The notes below the pieces were generated by a model. It was given only the letters and a program-made list of their open reading frames with translations, did not search any database and had not been told where the DNA came from. Of a stretch of 64,000 nucleotides of DNA, positions 28,019 through 36,983 are shown piece by piece. Source of the DNA: CAVYTF01 sp963708205 (GTDB lineage Bacteria; Bacteroidota; Bacteroidia; Chitinophagales; Chitinophagaceae). A program made the translations under genes and the position numbers. Each line of letters starts with the position of its first letter. Positions within the stretch are counted from its first letter, which is position 1. Where the stretch lies: assembly GCA_963708205.1 (NCBI GenBank), contig OY970196.1, positions 1,798,001-1,862,000 on the forward strand, written 5' to 3'.

Positions 28019-28450
28019 TCAATAACTTTTGTAATAAGAATAATTGACACGGGATAAAATTGTTTGTTCAAATCTATTTTCAATTCTTTCCATTTCTTTT
28101 CGGCTTAAATCCCGTTCAAATAACCATGTCTTTCCATTAAACTGACCTATTAAACCAAGTTTGCAGGTAGAGGATTTATTCCAGTCAGTACTATCACCGG
28201 TAAAGCCAATTTGATACATTTCTTCAGGATTGCTTGTGTAATTAATATAAATCCTTTCAAAATAATCAGCTTGATGAATGTATTCTAATCGCTGAGGTAA
28301 TTTATATGGTGAACTATTAATAGCTTCTTTAAAAGCCGCATCAACATCATATTTAGATGCGTTAAAATTGTAAAATACAATATGTCCCGCAAGAGTGCCA
28401 CAAGAAATAGAATATAATGCAAACAAAATAAAGATTAGTATCTTTTTCAT
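28019..28450 (-). CDS. putative lipoprotein, unknown function
   Basis: 143 residues. N-terminal signal with lipobox YSISC (Cys about 17), followed by a mixed alpha/beta region with three Cys/Trp-rich strands (STCKLGLIGQFNGKTWLFERDLS). I recognise no family. Flanked on both sides by repeat elements, so it may belong to a variable region. Confidence 0.6.
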   Translation of the reverse strand: MKKILIFILFALYSISCGTLAGHIVFYNFNASKYDVDAAFKEAINSSPYKLPQRLEYIHQADYFERIYINYTSNPEEMYQIGFTGDSTDWNKSSTCKLGLIGQFNGKTWLFERDLSRKEMERIENRFEQTILSRVNYSYYKSY

Positions 28451-28510
28451 TTTATTTCTCTTGCCTTTTTGGTGTCCCCAACAAGTAACAAACCACCGCC
28501 GCGCCGGTCA

Positions 28511-28591
28511 GGACAAACGCGCGGAGCGGTCGGGTTGTCCTTGATTTTTTCTTTGGTTCGTTTCTTTTGTATCAAGACAAAAGAAATGAAC
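28511..28591. repeat. double-hairpin REP-like element
   Basis: Two stems side by side in the 151-bp gap: GGACAA/TTGTCC (28511-28516 / 28535-28540), enclosing a GC-rich core, and a 15-bp stem (28556-28570 / 28577-28591, one G-T pair) with a 6-nt loop. The element is much richer in G+C than its surroundings. I infer a multicopy element but only one copy is in this window. Confidence 0.55.
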
Positions 28592-28601
28592 ATCAGATTC
28601 C

Positions 28602-29357
28602 CTAAAAATGAAGTTTATTCTTCGCAGGTGTTTTAAATACCAGTCCTGATACCAGCTTTTTATCAGTGGCTCCCAGCTTGCTCACTGATGCAGTGTATTT
28701 CTTCACCTTGCCGGAAAGTGCTACCAATCCTGTTTCAGCAAAGTACAAGCTTATATCCCTTGCTTTCAGCGCAGCTTCGTATGTCTGGTACACACTTGCA
28801 ACAGCCTCATTTGCTGTTTGCATAGCGTCAGCGCTTGCGGCAAGAGCCGTGGCGGTTATGTCTGTTTCATTGGGAGCATATTGCGGTGTGTTCTGCAACA
28901 GGCTCACAAAGTCATTAAAGTGAGAAAGGCGCATATCAAAACTCTGTTGAGACATGGAATGTTGTGCCGGTGTAGGCTCAGGCACTTTCACAGGTGCAGG
29001 CGCTTTATAATTCGTACCCGTTATCTTTTTTACAAGCGTCGCTGCATCCGTAAGCGTTGTTGACGGTACGCCGTCGCTGGCACGCAGGCTGCTCAGAGCG
29101 CTGCGCACTAAATCGTTCATCGGTTCATAAGCGGCTATTCTTGCATTAATCGCATCGCGATACGGAGTTAATGCAGGCTCTACTGCTTTTACCGCTGCAT
29201 CCGATTCTGAGAATTTTGCATTCAGCGCCTTTATAATAATGTTTGTATTGGCAGGATTGTACAATGCGCCGTAGCCTGTGCAGTTCGAGATCATTGTTTT
29301 AAAGTTCGCTACATTTTTTGCATGCCCTGTTTCTGATGTTGATTTGGTTGTCGCCAT
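28602..29357 (-). CDS. helical hypothetical protein with atypical base composition
   Basis: 251 residues from ATG 29357 (MATTKSTSE); an in-frame ATG at 29456 would add 33 residues that are repeat-like and out of character. Mostly helical, Ala-rich (ATALAASADAMQTANEAVASVY), with a Pro-rich hinge KAPAPVKVPEPTPAQH near 142-157. No signal peptide. No family recognised. G+C is visibly above neighbours and codons such as GCG and CTG are frequent, which suggests transfer. Compare the gene at 51055, which has the same look. Confidence 0.65.
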   Translation of the reverse strand: MATTKSTSETGHAKNVANFKTMISNCTGYGALYNPANTNIIIKALNAKFSESDAAVKAVEPALTPYRDAINARIAAYEPMNDLVRSALSSLRASDGVPSTTLTDAATLVKKITGTNYKAPAPVKVPEPTPAQHSMSQQSFDMRLSHFNDFVSLLQNTPQYAPNETDITATALAASADAMQTANEAVASVYQTYEAALKARDISLYFAETGLVALSGKVKKYTASVSKLGATDKKLVSGLVFKTPAKNKLHF

Positions 29358-29497
29358 GATGAAGAGTTTTGTTTGATAAATATAAGAATGTTTTTGTTTT
29401 GGCGTATCTTTTTTTATCGGTTGACTGACTGAGGGAGGCCTATTCCCTACTTCCATTATATCATTAAAAATTAGAATTTTATTATTAATTTAGTATC

Positions 29498-29923
29498 ATG
29501 AAATATTTATTTTTATTTTTCACACTTGCAGGAATTAGTTGTACTTTTTATGCAAAGTATAATAACAGAATAGAGGACAAAAACAATGCAGAACAAATAA
29601 CTGAAAAATTTCATGAATATTGGAACGGCCAAAATTTTAAATCTGCTCTTAGTTTATTTGATGATGGTTTTTTTGTAAAGGGGACAAAAAATGATTTCCT
29701 TATGTTTTTAGACTCTTGTTATAGTATTACTGGCAAATTAATAACCACCACTGAAAAAACTTGGCAAACATCGGTAACAGAAAGCCCTTCATTATCTGGA
29801 AATTATTTATTTGTATATGATAATACTTATTCCAATATTAAATGTAAAGAAACAATAGGGTTAACTCAAAAACCAGGCGGAATAATTAAAATTATATATT
29901 ATCATATTGATTTTTTCCACTGA
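29498..29923 (+). CDS. small putative lipoprotein
   Basis: 141 residues. Signal with lipobox LAGISC (Cys15). The remainder (EQITEKFHEYWNGQNFKSALSLFDDGFF, then four or five strands) resembles the DUF3887/DUF4019 cystatin-like or NTF2-like small secreted proteins, but the match is only by pattern. Divergent from the helical protein upstream. Confidence 0.55.
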   Translation: MKYLFLFFTLAGISCTFYAKYNNRIEDKNNAEQITEKFHEYWNGQNFKSALSLFDDGFFVKGTKNDFLMFLDSCYSITGKLITTTEKTWQTSVTESPSLSGNYLFVYDNTYSNIKCKETIGLTQKPGGIIKIIYYHIDFFH

Positions 29924-30040
29924 TTCCAAACCTATCATTCGCTATCTTTTAAATCTTGGTCATTATATTGAGGATAAAAGTAAATGGTATCCTTTCCTTT
30001 AATAAGTATAAACTTTGTGTTTCCTTTCTTCTCTGTCCCA

Positions 30041-30085
30041 GCAGGGTCTTCATAGTTTAGCTATGCGCGTTGGCTGAGACCCTGC
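30041..30085. other. nested stem structure, REP or ncRNA candidate
   Basis: Outer stem GCAGGGTCT (30041-30049) / AGACCCTGC (30077-30085), 9 bp perfect, enclosing an inner perfect CATAG (30051-30055) / CTATG (30061-30065) hairpin. No T-run follows. It lies in the 194-bp gap between two unrelated genes. Nothing else is evident in 29924-30117. Confidence 0.5.
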
Positions 30086-30117
30086 GCATAAAATAACTCA
30101 CACAAAAATATCAATCA

Positions 30118-31491
30118 TTATTTCTTTCCTATCCCGTTATCAGGTGGCGCTATTTGCACTTTTGTACTGTCAGAAAGTTGCTTGCTTACAACATCATACG
30201 GTCCCGTCACAACCATATCACCAGCTTTTATGCCTCTGTTTATTTGAATGTATGTAAGATCTTGTATGCCTGTAGTAACAGGATATTTCTTTACACGGTT
30301 ATCTTTACCCAAAACAAAAACAACTTCCTGCATATCATCTGTTGACTCTGTTGTTTGCGTATTGTCGGATGAATTGCTGTTATTATTTAAATTGTTAGCA
30401 TCATCATTCCCAACCGTCTTACCACTTTTTTTATCACGCACCGTAACTGCATTCAGTGGCACCGATAATGCATTTGTTACAGTTTGTGTTTGAATATCTG
30501 CACTCGCACTCATGTCCGGCCGAAAAGGAAATGAACGGTGAGGCACAATCAGGTCTTCATACGTTTCAGGCAATAATCTTATATGCACCTGGTAAGTGGT
30601 AACGCTTTGAGATGATGTGGAGCTTGTAACACTTGATGTTTCAGTATTTGGGTTGGCGATCTTATAAACGATGCCTTTGAACTTCCTGTTATTATACGCA
30701 TCAACTTCTATTGTTGCGCTGTCGCCTATCTTTACTTTTGGAATATCATTTTCACCAACATCAACCTGGGCTTCAATGCTGCTGAGGTCTGCAATGCGCA
30801 TGATCTCTGTGCCGGTCATTTGCGCCGTTCCTACTACACGTTCTCCTTTTTTCACTTCAAGCAAACTTACTACTCCATCCATGGGCGCAGTTATGGTTGC
30901 CTTGCCGAGCGTTTTATCTGCACTGTTTAAATTGGCTTCTGCACTTTGCACACCAGCCTGGCTTGCTTTAATGCTTTGCTGAGCTGCAGCATAATTTGCT
31001 TTTGCGGCAAAATATGCCTGTTGAGATTGTTCAAATTCGGATTGAGAAACAACTTTCTGATCAACCAAAGTTTTCTCTCTGTTATAAGCCGCTTGTGTTT
31101 GATCTAGCGTTGCTTTTAAGGCATCTAATTGTGCAGCAGAATTTTGTGCCTGCGCCTCGGATTGCGCCAAGCCTGCAGCAGCCTGGTTTCTTTCAGCACT
31201 ATAAATATCAGCATATACTTTGCAAAGCACCTGGCCTTTTTTTACAGTGTCGCCTTCGGCAACATCCAGCTCTACTATTTCTCCGGAAATATCAGAGCTT
31301 ATTTTTACTTCAACTTCAGGATATATTTTTCCGCTTGCAGTTACAATTTCTGTAATGGTGCGATTGGCAGCTTTTTCAGCAGTTACTTTTATGCCTTCAT
31401 CTTTACCAAAAACACCTGCTTTACTCAGGATCAATAACAGCACAACTAAGGCTACAAGGCTTATAATGATCCATTTTAATTTTTTACTCAT
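30118..31491 (-). CDS. HlyD/MacA-type periplasmic adaptor subunit
   Basis: 457 residues. N-terminal membrane anchor (about 5-24). Lipoyl half-motifs flank a long alpha-hairpin (about 95-200; coiled coil), followed by beta-barrel and membrane-proximal domains (GERVVGTAQMTGTEIMRIADLSS). Asn/Ser-rich low-complexity insert at about 366-386. It should link an inner-membrane exporter to the TolC-type channel encoded 27 bp upstream on the same strand. No inner-membrane pump gene is adjacent. Confidence 0.9.
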   Translation of the reverse strand: MSKKLKWIIISLVALVVLLLILSKAGVFGKDEGIKVTAEKAANRTITEIVTASGKIYPEVEVKISSDISGEIVELDVAEGDTVKKGQVLCKVYADIYSAERNQAAAGLAQSEAQAQNSAAQLDALKATLDQTQAAYNREKTLVDQKVVSQSEFEQSQQAYFAAKANYAAAQQSIKASQAGVQSAEANLNSADKTLGKATITAPMDGVVSLLEVKKGERVVGTAQMTGTEIMRIADLSSIEAQVDVGENDIPKVKIGDSATIEVDAYNNRKFKGIVYKIANPNTETSSVTSSTSSQSVTTYQVHIRLLPETYEDLIVPHRSFPFRPDMSASADIQTQTVTNALSVPLNAVTVRDKKSGKTVGNDDANNLNNNSNSSDNTQTTESTDDMQEVVFVLGKDNRVKKYPVTTGIQDLTYIQINRGIKAGDMVVTGPYDVVSKQLSDSTKVQIAPPDNGIGKK

Positions 31492-31518
31492 AAAAATTTA
31501 TCTACTGGTTAAAGTATT

Positions 31519-32946
31519 TTAATAACTAAGCTTTATTCCAAAGCCTTTATAAAACTCAAGCACTTTCATTTTAAACACATAATCATACCGCGCCGAAAGT
31601 GCATTGATAGTTGCAGTAAATGCATTGTTTTGGGTTGTGATATAATCAATAGTTGAAAGCACACCCAACTCGTATCTTTTTTTTGCCAGGCTTAATGCAT
31701 ATTGTTGAATTTGATCTGCCTTTGCTGTGGCATTGTATTTTTCCATAGCGGCAACGGCATTGCTGTAAGCAGTATAAATATTTTGCTGTAAAGTAATATT
31801 ATCCTGCTGCGATTGCAGTTTCATATTTTCAACGTTCAGTTTCGAGCGCTCATAATTTGATCTTAATTGCCTGCCATTTAAAATAGGAACGTTTAATTGC
31901 AAACCAACAGCCTGGCTAAAATTTATATTGCCAACCTGTTTTAAATAATTGGGTTTACCATAAACGGGTAAAAAATTTTGTGAGGTAATATAATCACCAG
32001 TGTGTGTGTAAACCGTATCGATTCCGGCAAATTGAGTGCCCTGGAATTCTTCAAACGTACTAGCATAATTACTGCCAAGCTGGCCAAAAACAGAAAGCGT
32101 TGGTAACATAGCGCCATGCGTACTTTTTACTGCATACTCACCGGCGACTACATAAAAGCTATCCTCTTTTTGCAAGGGTTGATTATGCAATGCAAGATTG
32201 TAAACATATTCAGGCTGAAGTTCTGAAATGGGTTCCAAAGGAATTTTTTCAATATCAGGCACAGAAACTTCAAATAGTGAAGCGGCATCAAGATCAAGAA
32301 ATCCCATTAAGCCAATTCTGTTTTGTTCGGCTGTTCCGTTTGCTGAAATATAAGTGCTGCTATCCGTTGCAAGTTGTGCTTCCAATTGCGCAGCAGATAA
32401 TTCAGGCAGGCTTCCTGCACTCACAAGTTTTTGCGTATTATCAAGCTGCGACTGTGTTTCAGCGATCTGGATTTTTGCTGCATTGGCCTGTTCTATTGAT
32501 AATAAATATTGCAAATAGGCTGCAGCAACATTTAGGGCAATATCATTTCTTGCTTTATCAACTCCTGATTTATAACCCTGCTCATCATTTGCCGAAGAGA
32601 GTTTGCTGTTTTTAATATTGAAAAAATTGAATAGTGTGATGCCTGCCTGCAAACCATAGCTTTGAAAAAAAACACTGCTCGTTGTGTATTGATTGGTGGT
32701 CGGATCAATTGAGCGGCCAAAGTTATAACCTGCTTGCGTATTGAATGCCAATGTCGGAATTGTCTGTGCGTTTGATAATTCAGTTTGCAAATGCGCAATT
32801 CGCAACTGTACGTCTGCCTGCTTTACTGAAATATTATTTTGCATCGCATAATCAACGCAGCGCTGAAGATCCCATTTATCAGTTGTTTGGGCAAATAAAA
32901 TAAAAGGGATTAAAAAAAAAGACAATGCCAAAGCTCTTTTTCTCAT
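31519..32946 (-). CDS. TolC-family outer-membrane channel
   Basis: 475 residues from ATG 32946 (MRKRALALSFF, a normal signal peptide ending LFAQT); an ATG 26 codons upstream would hide that signal. Two OEP repeats of long helices (about 30-250 and 260-475; WDLQRCVDYAMQNNISVKQADVQL is the family start). Forms the outer-membrane duct of a tripartite exporter with the HlyD protein downstream. Confidence 0.9.
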   Translation of the reverse strand: MRKRALALSFFLIPFILFAQTTDKWDLQRCVDYAMQNNISVKQADVQLRIAHLQTELSNAQTIPTLAFNTQAGYNFGRSIDPTTNQYTTSSVFFQSYGLQAGITLFNFFNIKNSKLSSANDEQGYKSGVDKARNDIALNVAAAYLQYLLSIEQANAAKIQIAETQSQLDNTQKLVSAGSLPELSAAQLEAQLATDSSTYISANGTAEQNRIGLMGFLDLDAASLFEVSVPDIEKIPLEPISELQPEYVYNLALHNQPLQKEDSFYVVAGEYAVKSTHGAMLPTLSVFGQLGSNYASTFEEFQGTQFAGIDTVYTHTGDYITSQNFLPVYGKPNYLKQVGNINFSQAVGLQLNVPILNGRQLRSNYERSKLNVENMKLQSQQDNITLQQNIYTAYSNAVAAMEKYNATAKADQIQQYALSLAKKRYELGVLSTIDYITTQNNAFTATINALSARYDYVFKMKVLEFYKGFGIKLSY

Positions 32947-32951
32947 ATCAA

Positions 32952-32959
32952 CAAAAATA
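32952..32959 (-). promoter_or_regulatory. -7 promoter box of the TolC-HlyD operon
   Basis: TATTTTTG on the minus strand, 5 bp from the ATG at 32946. It also supports that start choice. Confidence 0.4.
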
Positions 32960-33079
32960 ACAGAAAGCAAAACATAGAATTGATTATTTTTCGATGAACG
33001 GAAAAAACCTCTGCATAAAAGCAAACCTGCATGTTTGATGTCTGAAAAAAGTAAAATGAATTAATTGATTTCAAAATTT

Positions 33080-33087
33080 TATTTTTG
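33080..33087 (+). promoter_or_regulatory. -7 promoter box
   Basis: TATTTTTG, 9 bp before the ATG at 33097. Confidence 0.4.
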
Positions 33088-33096
33088 ACTTTGGCA

Positions 33097-33372
33097 ATGA
33101 AATACACACAAACATATTTAGACAAGCTCGAAGATATTTTGCACCAAAGCAATTATACAACACGCTATGAGCGCGGCACTTTTCAAAGTGGCTGGTGTTT
33201 GCTTGAAGAAAAAAAGATCGTGGTGCTAAATAAATTTTTAGATGTGGAAGGAAAAATAAATACAGTGCTTGAACTTATTCCGCAACTGCAGATTGATTTT
33301 GATAAGCTCACGCTTGAATCTCAAAAACTCTACGAATCCATTACAAAGAAATCTTTAAGAACAGAAAATTAA
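33097..33372 (+). CDS. conserved-looking small soluble protein
   Basis: 91 residues. Reads KYTQTYLDKLEDILHQSNYTTRYERGTFQSGWCLLEEKKIVVLNKFLD in pieces that suggest a helix, a beta hairpin and a second helix; cytoplasmic. No family recognised. ATG 33097 is preferred over GTG/ATG codons just upstream because of the promoter box. First of a co-directional group with the MBL and HhH genes. Confidence 0.65.
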   Translation: MKYTQTYLDKLEDILHQSNYTTRYERGTFQSGWCLLEEKKIVVLNKFLDVEGKINTVLELIPQLQIDFDKLTLESQKLYESITKKSLRTEN

Positions 33373-33416
33373 ATTTCAGTTTTATATTCTCAGTTTGCAT
33401 TTCTTACCTTCGGAGT

Positions 33417-34193
33417 GTGAGTGCAGCTGCATTAAAAATAACCTTTTTGGGTACGGGTACAAGCACCGGCATTCCCATGATCGGCTGCGGTTGCGAAGTT
33501 TGCACATCAACTGATATAAAAGATAACAGGCTGCGCACAAGCATTTTGATTGAGTCTGCGCAAACCAAGATCGTTGTTGATACCACGCCTGATTTTCGCC
33601 AGCAAATGCTTCGCATACAAAATAAAAAGTTAGATGCTGTTTTATTTACACATCCGCACAAAGATCATATTGCAGGTCTTGATGATGTGCGCGCATATAA
33701 TTTTTTTCAGCAAAAACCAATGAATGTTTATGCAAATGCAATAACAACAAATGCTTTGCAGCGTGATTTTTTTTATGCTTTTTCAGAAAATAAATATCCC
33801 GGCGTACCTGATATAAATTTAATAACAATTGATGAAACTCCTTTTGCAATAAATGATATTTGGGTAAAGCCTTTTGTGGTGTGGCATCACAAAATGCCGG
33901 TTTTTGCTTATCGCTTCGGCAACTTTACATACATCACCGATGCAAATAAAATCGAAGAGAATGAAAAAAATATTATCCGCGGTTCAGAAGTGCTTGTGCT
34001 AAATGCCTTGCGTCACGAGCAGCATGTATCGCATTTTACTTTGCAGCAGGCAATAGATCTTGTTGATGAACTTGAAATTCCGCATGCATATTTTACACAC
34101 ATCAGTCACCAGCTTGGCAAACATGCAATTGTAAATAAAACGTTGCCTTCGCATATACAACTTGCTTATGATGGTTTGCAGATTTTTCTATAA
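33417..34193 (+). CDS. MBL-fold metallo-hydrolase (PhnP-like)
   Basis: 258 residues. Metallo-beta-lactamase fold with FLGTGTSTGIPMIGC (about 8-22) and the HPHKDH metal motif (about 79-84); later His residues in VWHHKMP and THISHQL complete the site. Similar to PhnP/RNase Z-like phosphodiesterases acting on cyclic or 2',3'-type phosphodiesters. Cytoplasmic. The start is GTG 33417, no ATG being available near the conserved N-terminus; a GTG at 33421 is out of frame. Confidence 0.86.
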   Translation: MSAAALKITFLGTGTSTGIPMIGCGCEVCTSTDIKDNRLRTSILIESAQTKIVVDTTPDFRQQMLRIQNKKLDAVLFTHPHKDHIAGLDDVRAYNFFQQKPMNVYANAITTNALQRDFFYAFSENKYPGVPDINLITIDETPFAINDIWVKPFVVWHHKMPVFAYRFGNFTYITDANKIEENEKNIIRGSEVLVLNALRHEQHVSHFTLQQAIDLVDELEIPHAYFTHISHQLGKHAIVNKTLPSHIQLAYDGLQIFL

Positions 34194-34202
34194 AATTTTT
34201 GT

Positions 34203-34952
34203 ATGAAAAAAAATTCGTGGAAAGATTATTTCAGTTTTACAGCCAAAGAAAGAAATGCAGTTATTATTTTATTGCTTGTGATGGGTGCTTTTATTGCATT
34301 GCCTTTTTTTCTCACGCAAAAAGAAGAACCACTTTCCCCGAACGAAAAATTGCAACAGCAAATTGTTTTGCTTGAACAAAATGATTCGTCTGAAAGTATT
34401 GATAATGCCGGAGAAAATTCAGCAAGTGAAAATGTTACGCAATCTTTTTCGTCTTTAAATTCAATTAAAAAAAAAGATTCTTTATTTTATTTTGATCCAA
34501 ATACGGTTAATGAAAATGGAATGAACGCCTTAGGATTAACAGATAGAAATATTCATACAATAGTAAACTACCGAAACAAAGGCGGCAGATTTTATAAGCC
34601 GGAAGATTTAGAAAAGATTTACGGTTTGAATAAAGAAAAAGCTGCTGAGTTAATTCCTTTTATTAAAATAGAAAATCAAAATAAAACTTATACTCCACAA
34701 AAATTTTCAAAAACCGATTCTGTTTATGCTGTAAAAAAAATGTATCAACCAAAAACCCCAGGCATCATAAACATCAACACTGCAACGCCGGCTGATTTTA
34801 AAAATTTGCCGGGTATTGGCGATATATTAAGCAATCGCATTGTAAAATTCAGAGATAAAATTGGTGGTTTTAAATCTGTCGATGATATAAAAAAAACTTA
34901 TGGATTGAGTGATTCTGTTTTTCAAAATATCAGGCGCTATCTTACTTTATAA
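34203..34952 (+). CDS. helix-hairpin-helix (ComEA-like) membrane-anchored protein
   Basis: 249 residues. One N-terminal membrane helix (about 20-38), an acidic linker, then two HhH regions: a degenerate one (GLTDRNIHTIVNYRNKGGRF) and a canonical one IININTATPADFKNLPGIG (about 193-211). Resembles ComEA-type DNA-binding proteins but lacks a cleavable signal. Could bind DNA at the membrane; a competence role is only a possibility. Ends at a strong terminator. Confidence 0.82.
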   Translation: MKKNSWKDYFSFTAKERNAVIILLLVMGAFIALPFFLTQKEEPLSPNEKLQQQIVLLEQNDSSESIDNAGENSASENVTQSFSSLNSIKKKDSLFYFDPNTVNENGMNALGLTDRNIHTIVNYRNKGGRFYKPEDLEKIYGLNKEKAAELIPFIKIENQNKTYTPQKFSKTDSVYAVKKMYQPKTPGIININTATPADFKNLPGIGDILSNRIVKFRDKIGGFKSVDDIKKTYGLSDSVFQNIRRYLTL

Positions 34953-34956
34953 AAAG

Positions 34957-34990
34957 AAAAGGGAACATCTTTATTTATTCCCTTTTTATT
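34957..34990. terminator. bidirectional intrinsic terminator
   Basis: Stem AAAAGGGAA (34957-34965) / TTCCCTTTT (34978-34986) with T-rich tails on both strands, between convergent genes. Confidence 0.8.
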
Positions 34991-35005
34991 TCTACATCGC
35001 AATTT

Positions 35006-35500
35006 TTAAAACGTATAACGCAGGCCAATACCACCCCAGCCACCTTCAAAATAATTATAACCAACAAAGTTTAAAGATGGTTGCCAATCAAGACTAACAT
35101 CAATTGGCAGGCTATTAATTTTATAATCCAAGCCCAACACTCCATCAACACCGATTGCAAGGCTGTTATTGCTTTCAGGATATTTATTCAACCATGAACT
35201 GCTCCAAAACCCAAGATGGGCGCCGGGTCCGGCATACCATTTCAATCCCTCAATACCTGTGATATCACCATAAAATTCATACAAACCTGTTGCACGAAAA
35301 CCATCAGGTCCAAAATATGCAAGACCCTCAAGTGCTTTATTTCCGGCAATAAAATGTTTGATAGTAAGCGCTCCCGGATAAAATTTTATACCGATTGCAG
35401 TTTCATAATTATATCCGGTATTCGTACTATTATTTATTTGCGCGTTCAGGGAAAAATAAATGCAACAAATAAATAAGATTAAAAAGGTGATTTTTTTCAT
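35006..35500 (-). CDS. small outer-membrane beta-barrel protein
   Basis: 164 residues. Signal peptide ends SLNAQ. Eight or so short amphipathic strands (ALTIKHFIAG, GFRATGLYEFYG, LKWYAGPGAHLGFW, LGLDYKIN, VSLDWQPSLNFVG) and a terminal aromatic in GIGLRYTF. Typical of small OmpA/OmpX-like barrels of Bacteroidota. No role can be assigned. Confidence 0.75.
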   Translation of the reverse strand: MKKITFLILFICCIYFSLNAQINNSTNTGYNYETAIGIKFYPGALTIKHFIAGNKALEGLAYFGPDGFRATGLYEFYGDITGIEGLKWYAGPGAHLGFWSSSWLNKYPESNNSLAIGVDGVLGLDYKINSLPIDVSLDWQPSLNFVGYNYFEGGWGGIGLRYTF

Positions 35501-35622
35501 GCAAAAAATTTCTTTGTTTTTACGAAGTTCTTAGATGAAACGTGATATCGAAAGATATGTTATGAAACGAGTTGTTAAAATAACATTTTACATTTCACTT
35601 TTATTATTCCTTAATGCAATTG

Positions 35623-35630
35623 TACCTTTG
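35623..35630 (+). promoter_or_regulatory. -7 promoter box of rimO
   Basis: TACCTTTG, 8 bp before the rimO ATG; the transcript would be nearly leaderless. Confidence 0.5.
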
Positions 35631-35638
35631 CGCGCGAA

Positions 35639-36952
35639 ATGAAAGCCGGAAAATTACAGAAAGATAAAGTAAACATCATCACCTTAGGCTGCAGCAAAAA
35701 CCTTGTGGACAGTGAGGTTTTAAGCGGTCAGTTGCTAGCGAATGCGTTTGATGTTGTGCATGAAAATAAAAGATTTGATCACAATATTGTTGTCGTAAAC
35801 ACCTGCGGATTTATTGACAAAGCAAAAGAAGAAAGCATTAATACAATTATTGAGCAGGTTGATCTGAAAAAAAAGGGAAGACTGCATAAAGTCTATGTCA
35901 CAGGTTGTTTAAGCGAGCGTTATCGAAATGATTTGGAAAAAGAAATTCCTGAAGTTGATGCATGGTTCGGCACTTTAGAATTGCCTTTGATCTTAAAACA
36001 ATTTGATGCTGATTATAAAAAAGAATTGCTGGGAGAAAGATTATTAAGCACACCAAAACATTATGCGTATTTAAAAATTAGCGAAGGTTGCAACAGAACC
36101 TGCGCGTTTTGCGCTATTCCTTTGATGCGCGGAAAACATATCAGCAAAACAATTGAAGAAATTATTAAAGAAGCTGAAAGCCTTGTACAGCGCGGTGTTA
36201 AAGAGATTTTATTAATTGCGCAAGAGCTTACTTATTATGGTTTGGATCTGTATAAAAAAAGAATGCTCGCAGAATTGCTTGAAAAATTGTCTGATATAAA
36301 AGGCTTGCACTGGGTTCGTTTGCATTATGCTTATCCAAATAAATTTCCGATGGAAGTTTTGGATGTGATGCGTAAAAAAGAAAACATCTGCAACTATCTC
36401 GATATGCCTTTGCAACATGCAAGTGATAACATGCTTCGCGCTATGAAAAGACAAAGCACGCGACAGGAAATTGAGGAAACAATTGCTGCGATCCGTGAAA
36501 AAAATCCGGGCATTTGTTTGCGCACAACATTGATCGCAGGCTTTCCTGGCGAGACTTTGGAAGATGTTGAAGAGCTGAAAGATTTTCTTATTAAACAACG
36601 TTTCGACAGAGTTGGCATCTTTACTTACAGCCATGAAGAAGGAACATCAGGTTATGATTTGATTGATGATGTTCCAGCTGCTGAAAAACAAAGACGTGCA
36701 GAAGAAATAATAGAAGTGCAGCAGGAAATTAGTTTTGAAAAAAATCAGGAAAAGATTGGAAGAATTTTAAAAGTTTTGGTTGATAAGAAAGAAGCAGGAA
36801 GATATTTGGGAAGAACAGAATTTGATAGTGTTGAAGTGGATAATGAAGTGGTGATTCATTCATCCAAAAAATTAGTAATCGGTGATTTTGTAAATGTGAA
36901 AATTACAAAAGCTTATGATTATGATTTGGAAGGAGAAGTTGTGTGGAGATAA
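35639..36952 (+). CDS. rimO: ribosomal protein S12 methylthiotransferase
   Basis: 437 residues. N-terminal MTTase domain with LGCSKN (Cys18), VNTCGF and TGCLSER. Radical-SAM CxxxCxxC in GCNRTCAFC (Cys151, 155, 158). C-terminal TRAM domain (about 370-437). It adds a methylthio group to Asp of S12 using two iron-sulfur clusters. All six cluster cysteines are present. Followed 27 bp later by bshC. Confidence 0.95.
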   Translation: MKAGKLQKDKVNIITLGCSKNLVDSEVLSGQLLANAFDVVHENKRFDHNIVVVNTCGFIDKAKEESINTIIEQVDLKKKGRLHKVYVTGCLSERYRNDLEKEIPEVDAWFGTLELPLILKQFDADYKKELLGERLLSTPKHYAYLKISEGCNRTCAFCAIPLMRGKHISKTIEEIIKEAESLVQRGVKEILLIAQELTYYGLDLYKKRMLAELLEKLSDIKGLHWVRLHYAYPNKFPMEVLDVMRKKENICNYLDMPLQHASDNMLRAMKRQSTRQEIEETIAAIREKNPGICLRTTLIAGFPGETLEDVEELKDFLIKQRFDRVGIFTYSHEEGTSGYDLIDDVPAAEKQRRAEEIIEVQQEISFEKNQEKIGRILKVLVDKKEAGRYLGRTEFDSVEVDNEVVIHSSKKLVIGDFVNVKITKAYDYDLEGEVVWR

Positions 36953-36983
36953 TTAATAATTAGTAATTAAGAATTAAGAATGG
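36953..36983. repeat. AT micro-repeat at the bshC start
   Basis: Iterated TAATTAGTAATTAAGAATTA-type text fills the rimO-bshC gap and runs into the bshC start codon. Looks like a short intergenic micro-repeat. Confidence 0.4.
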
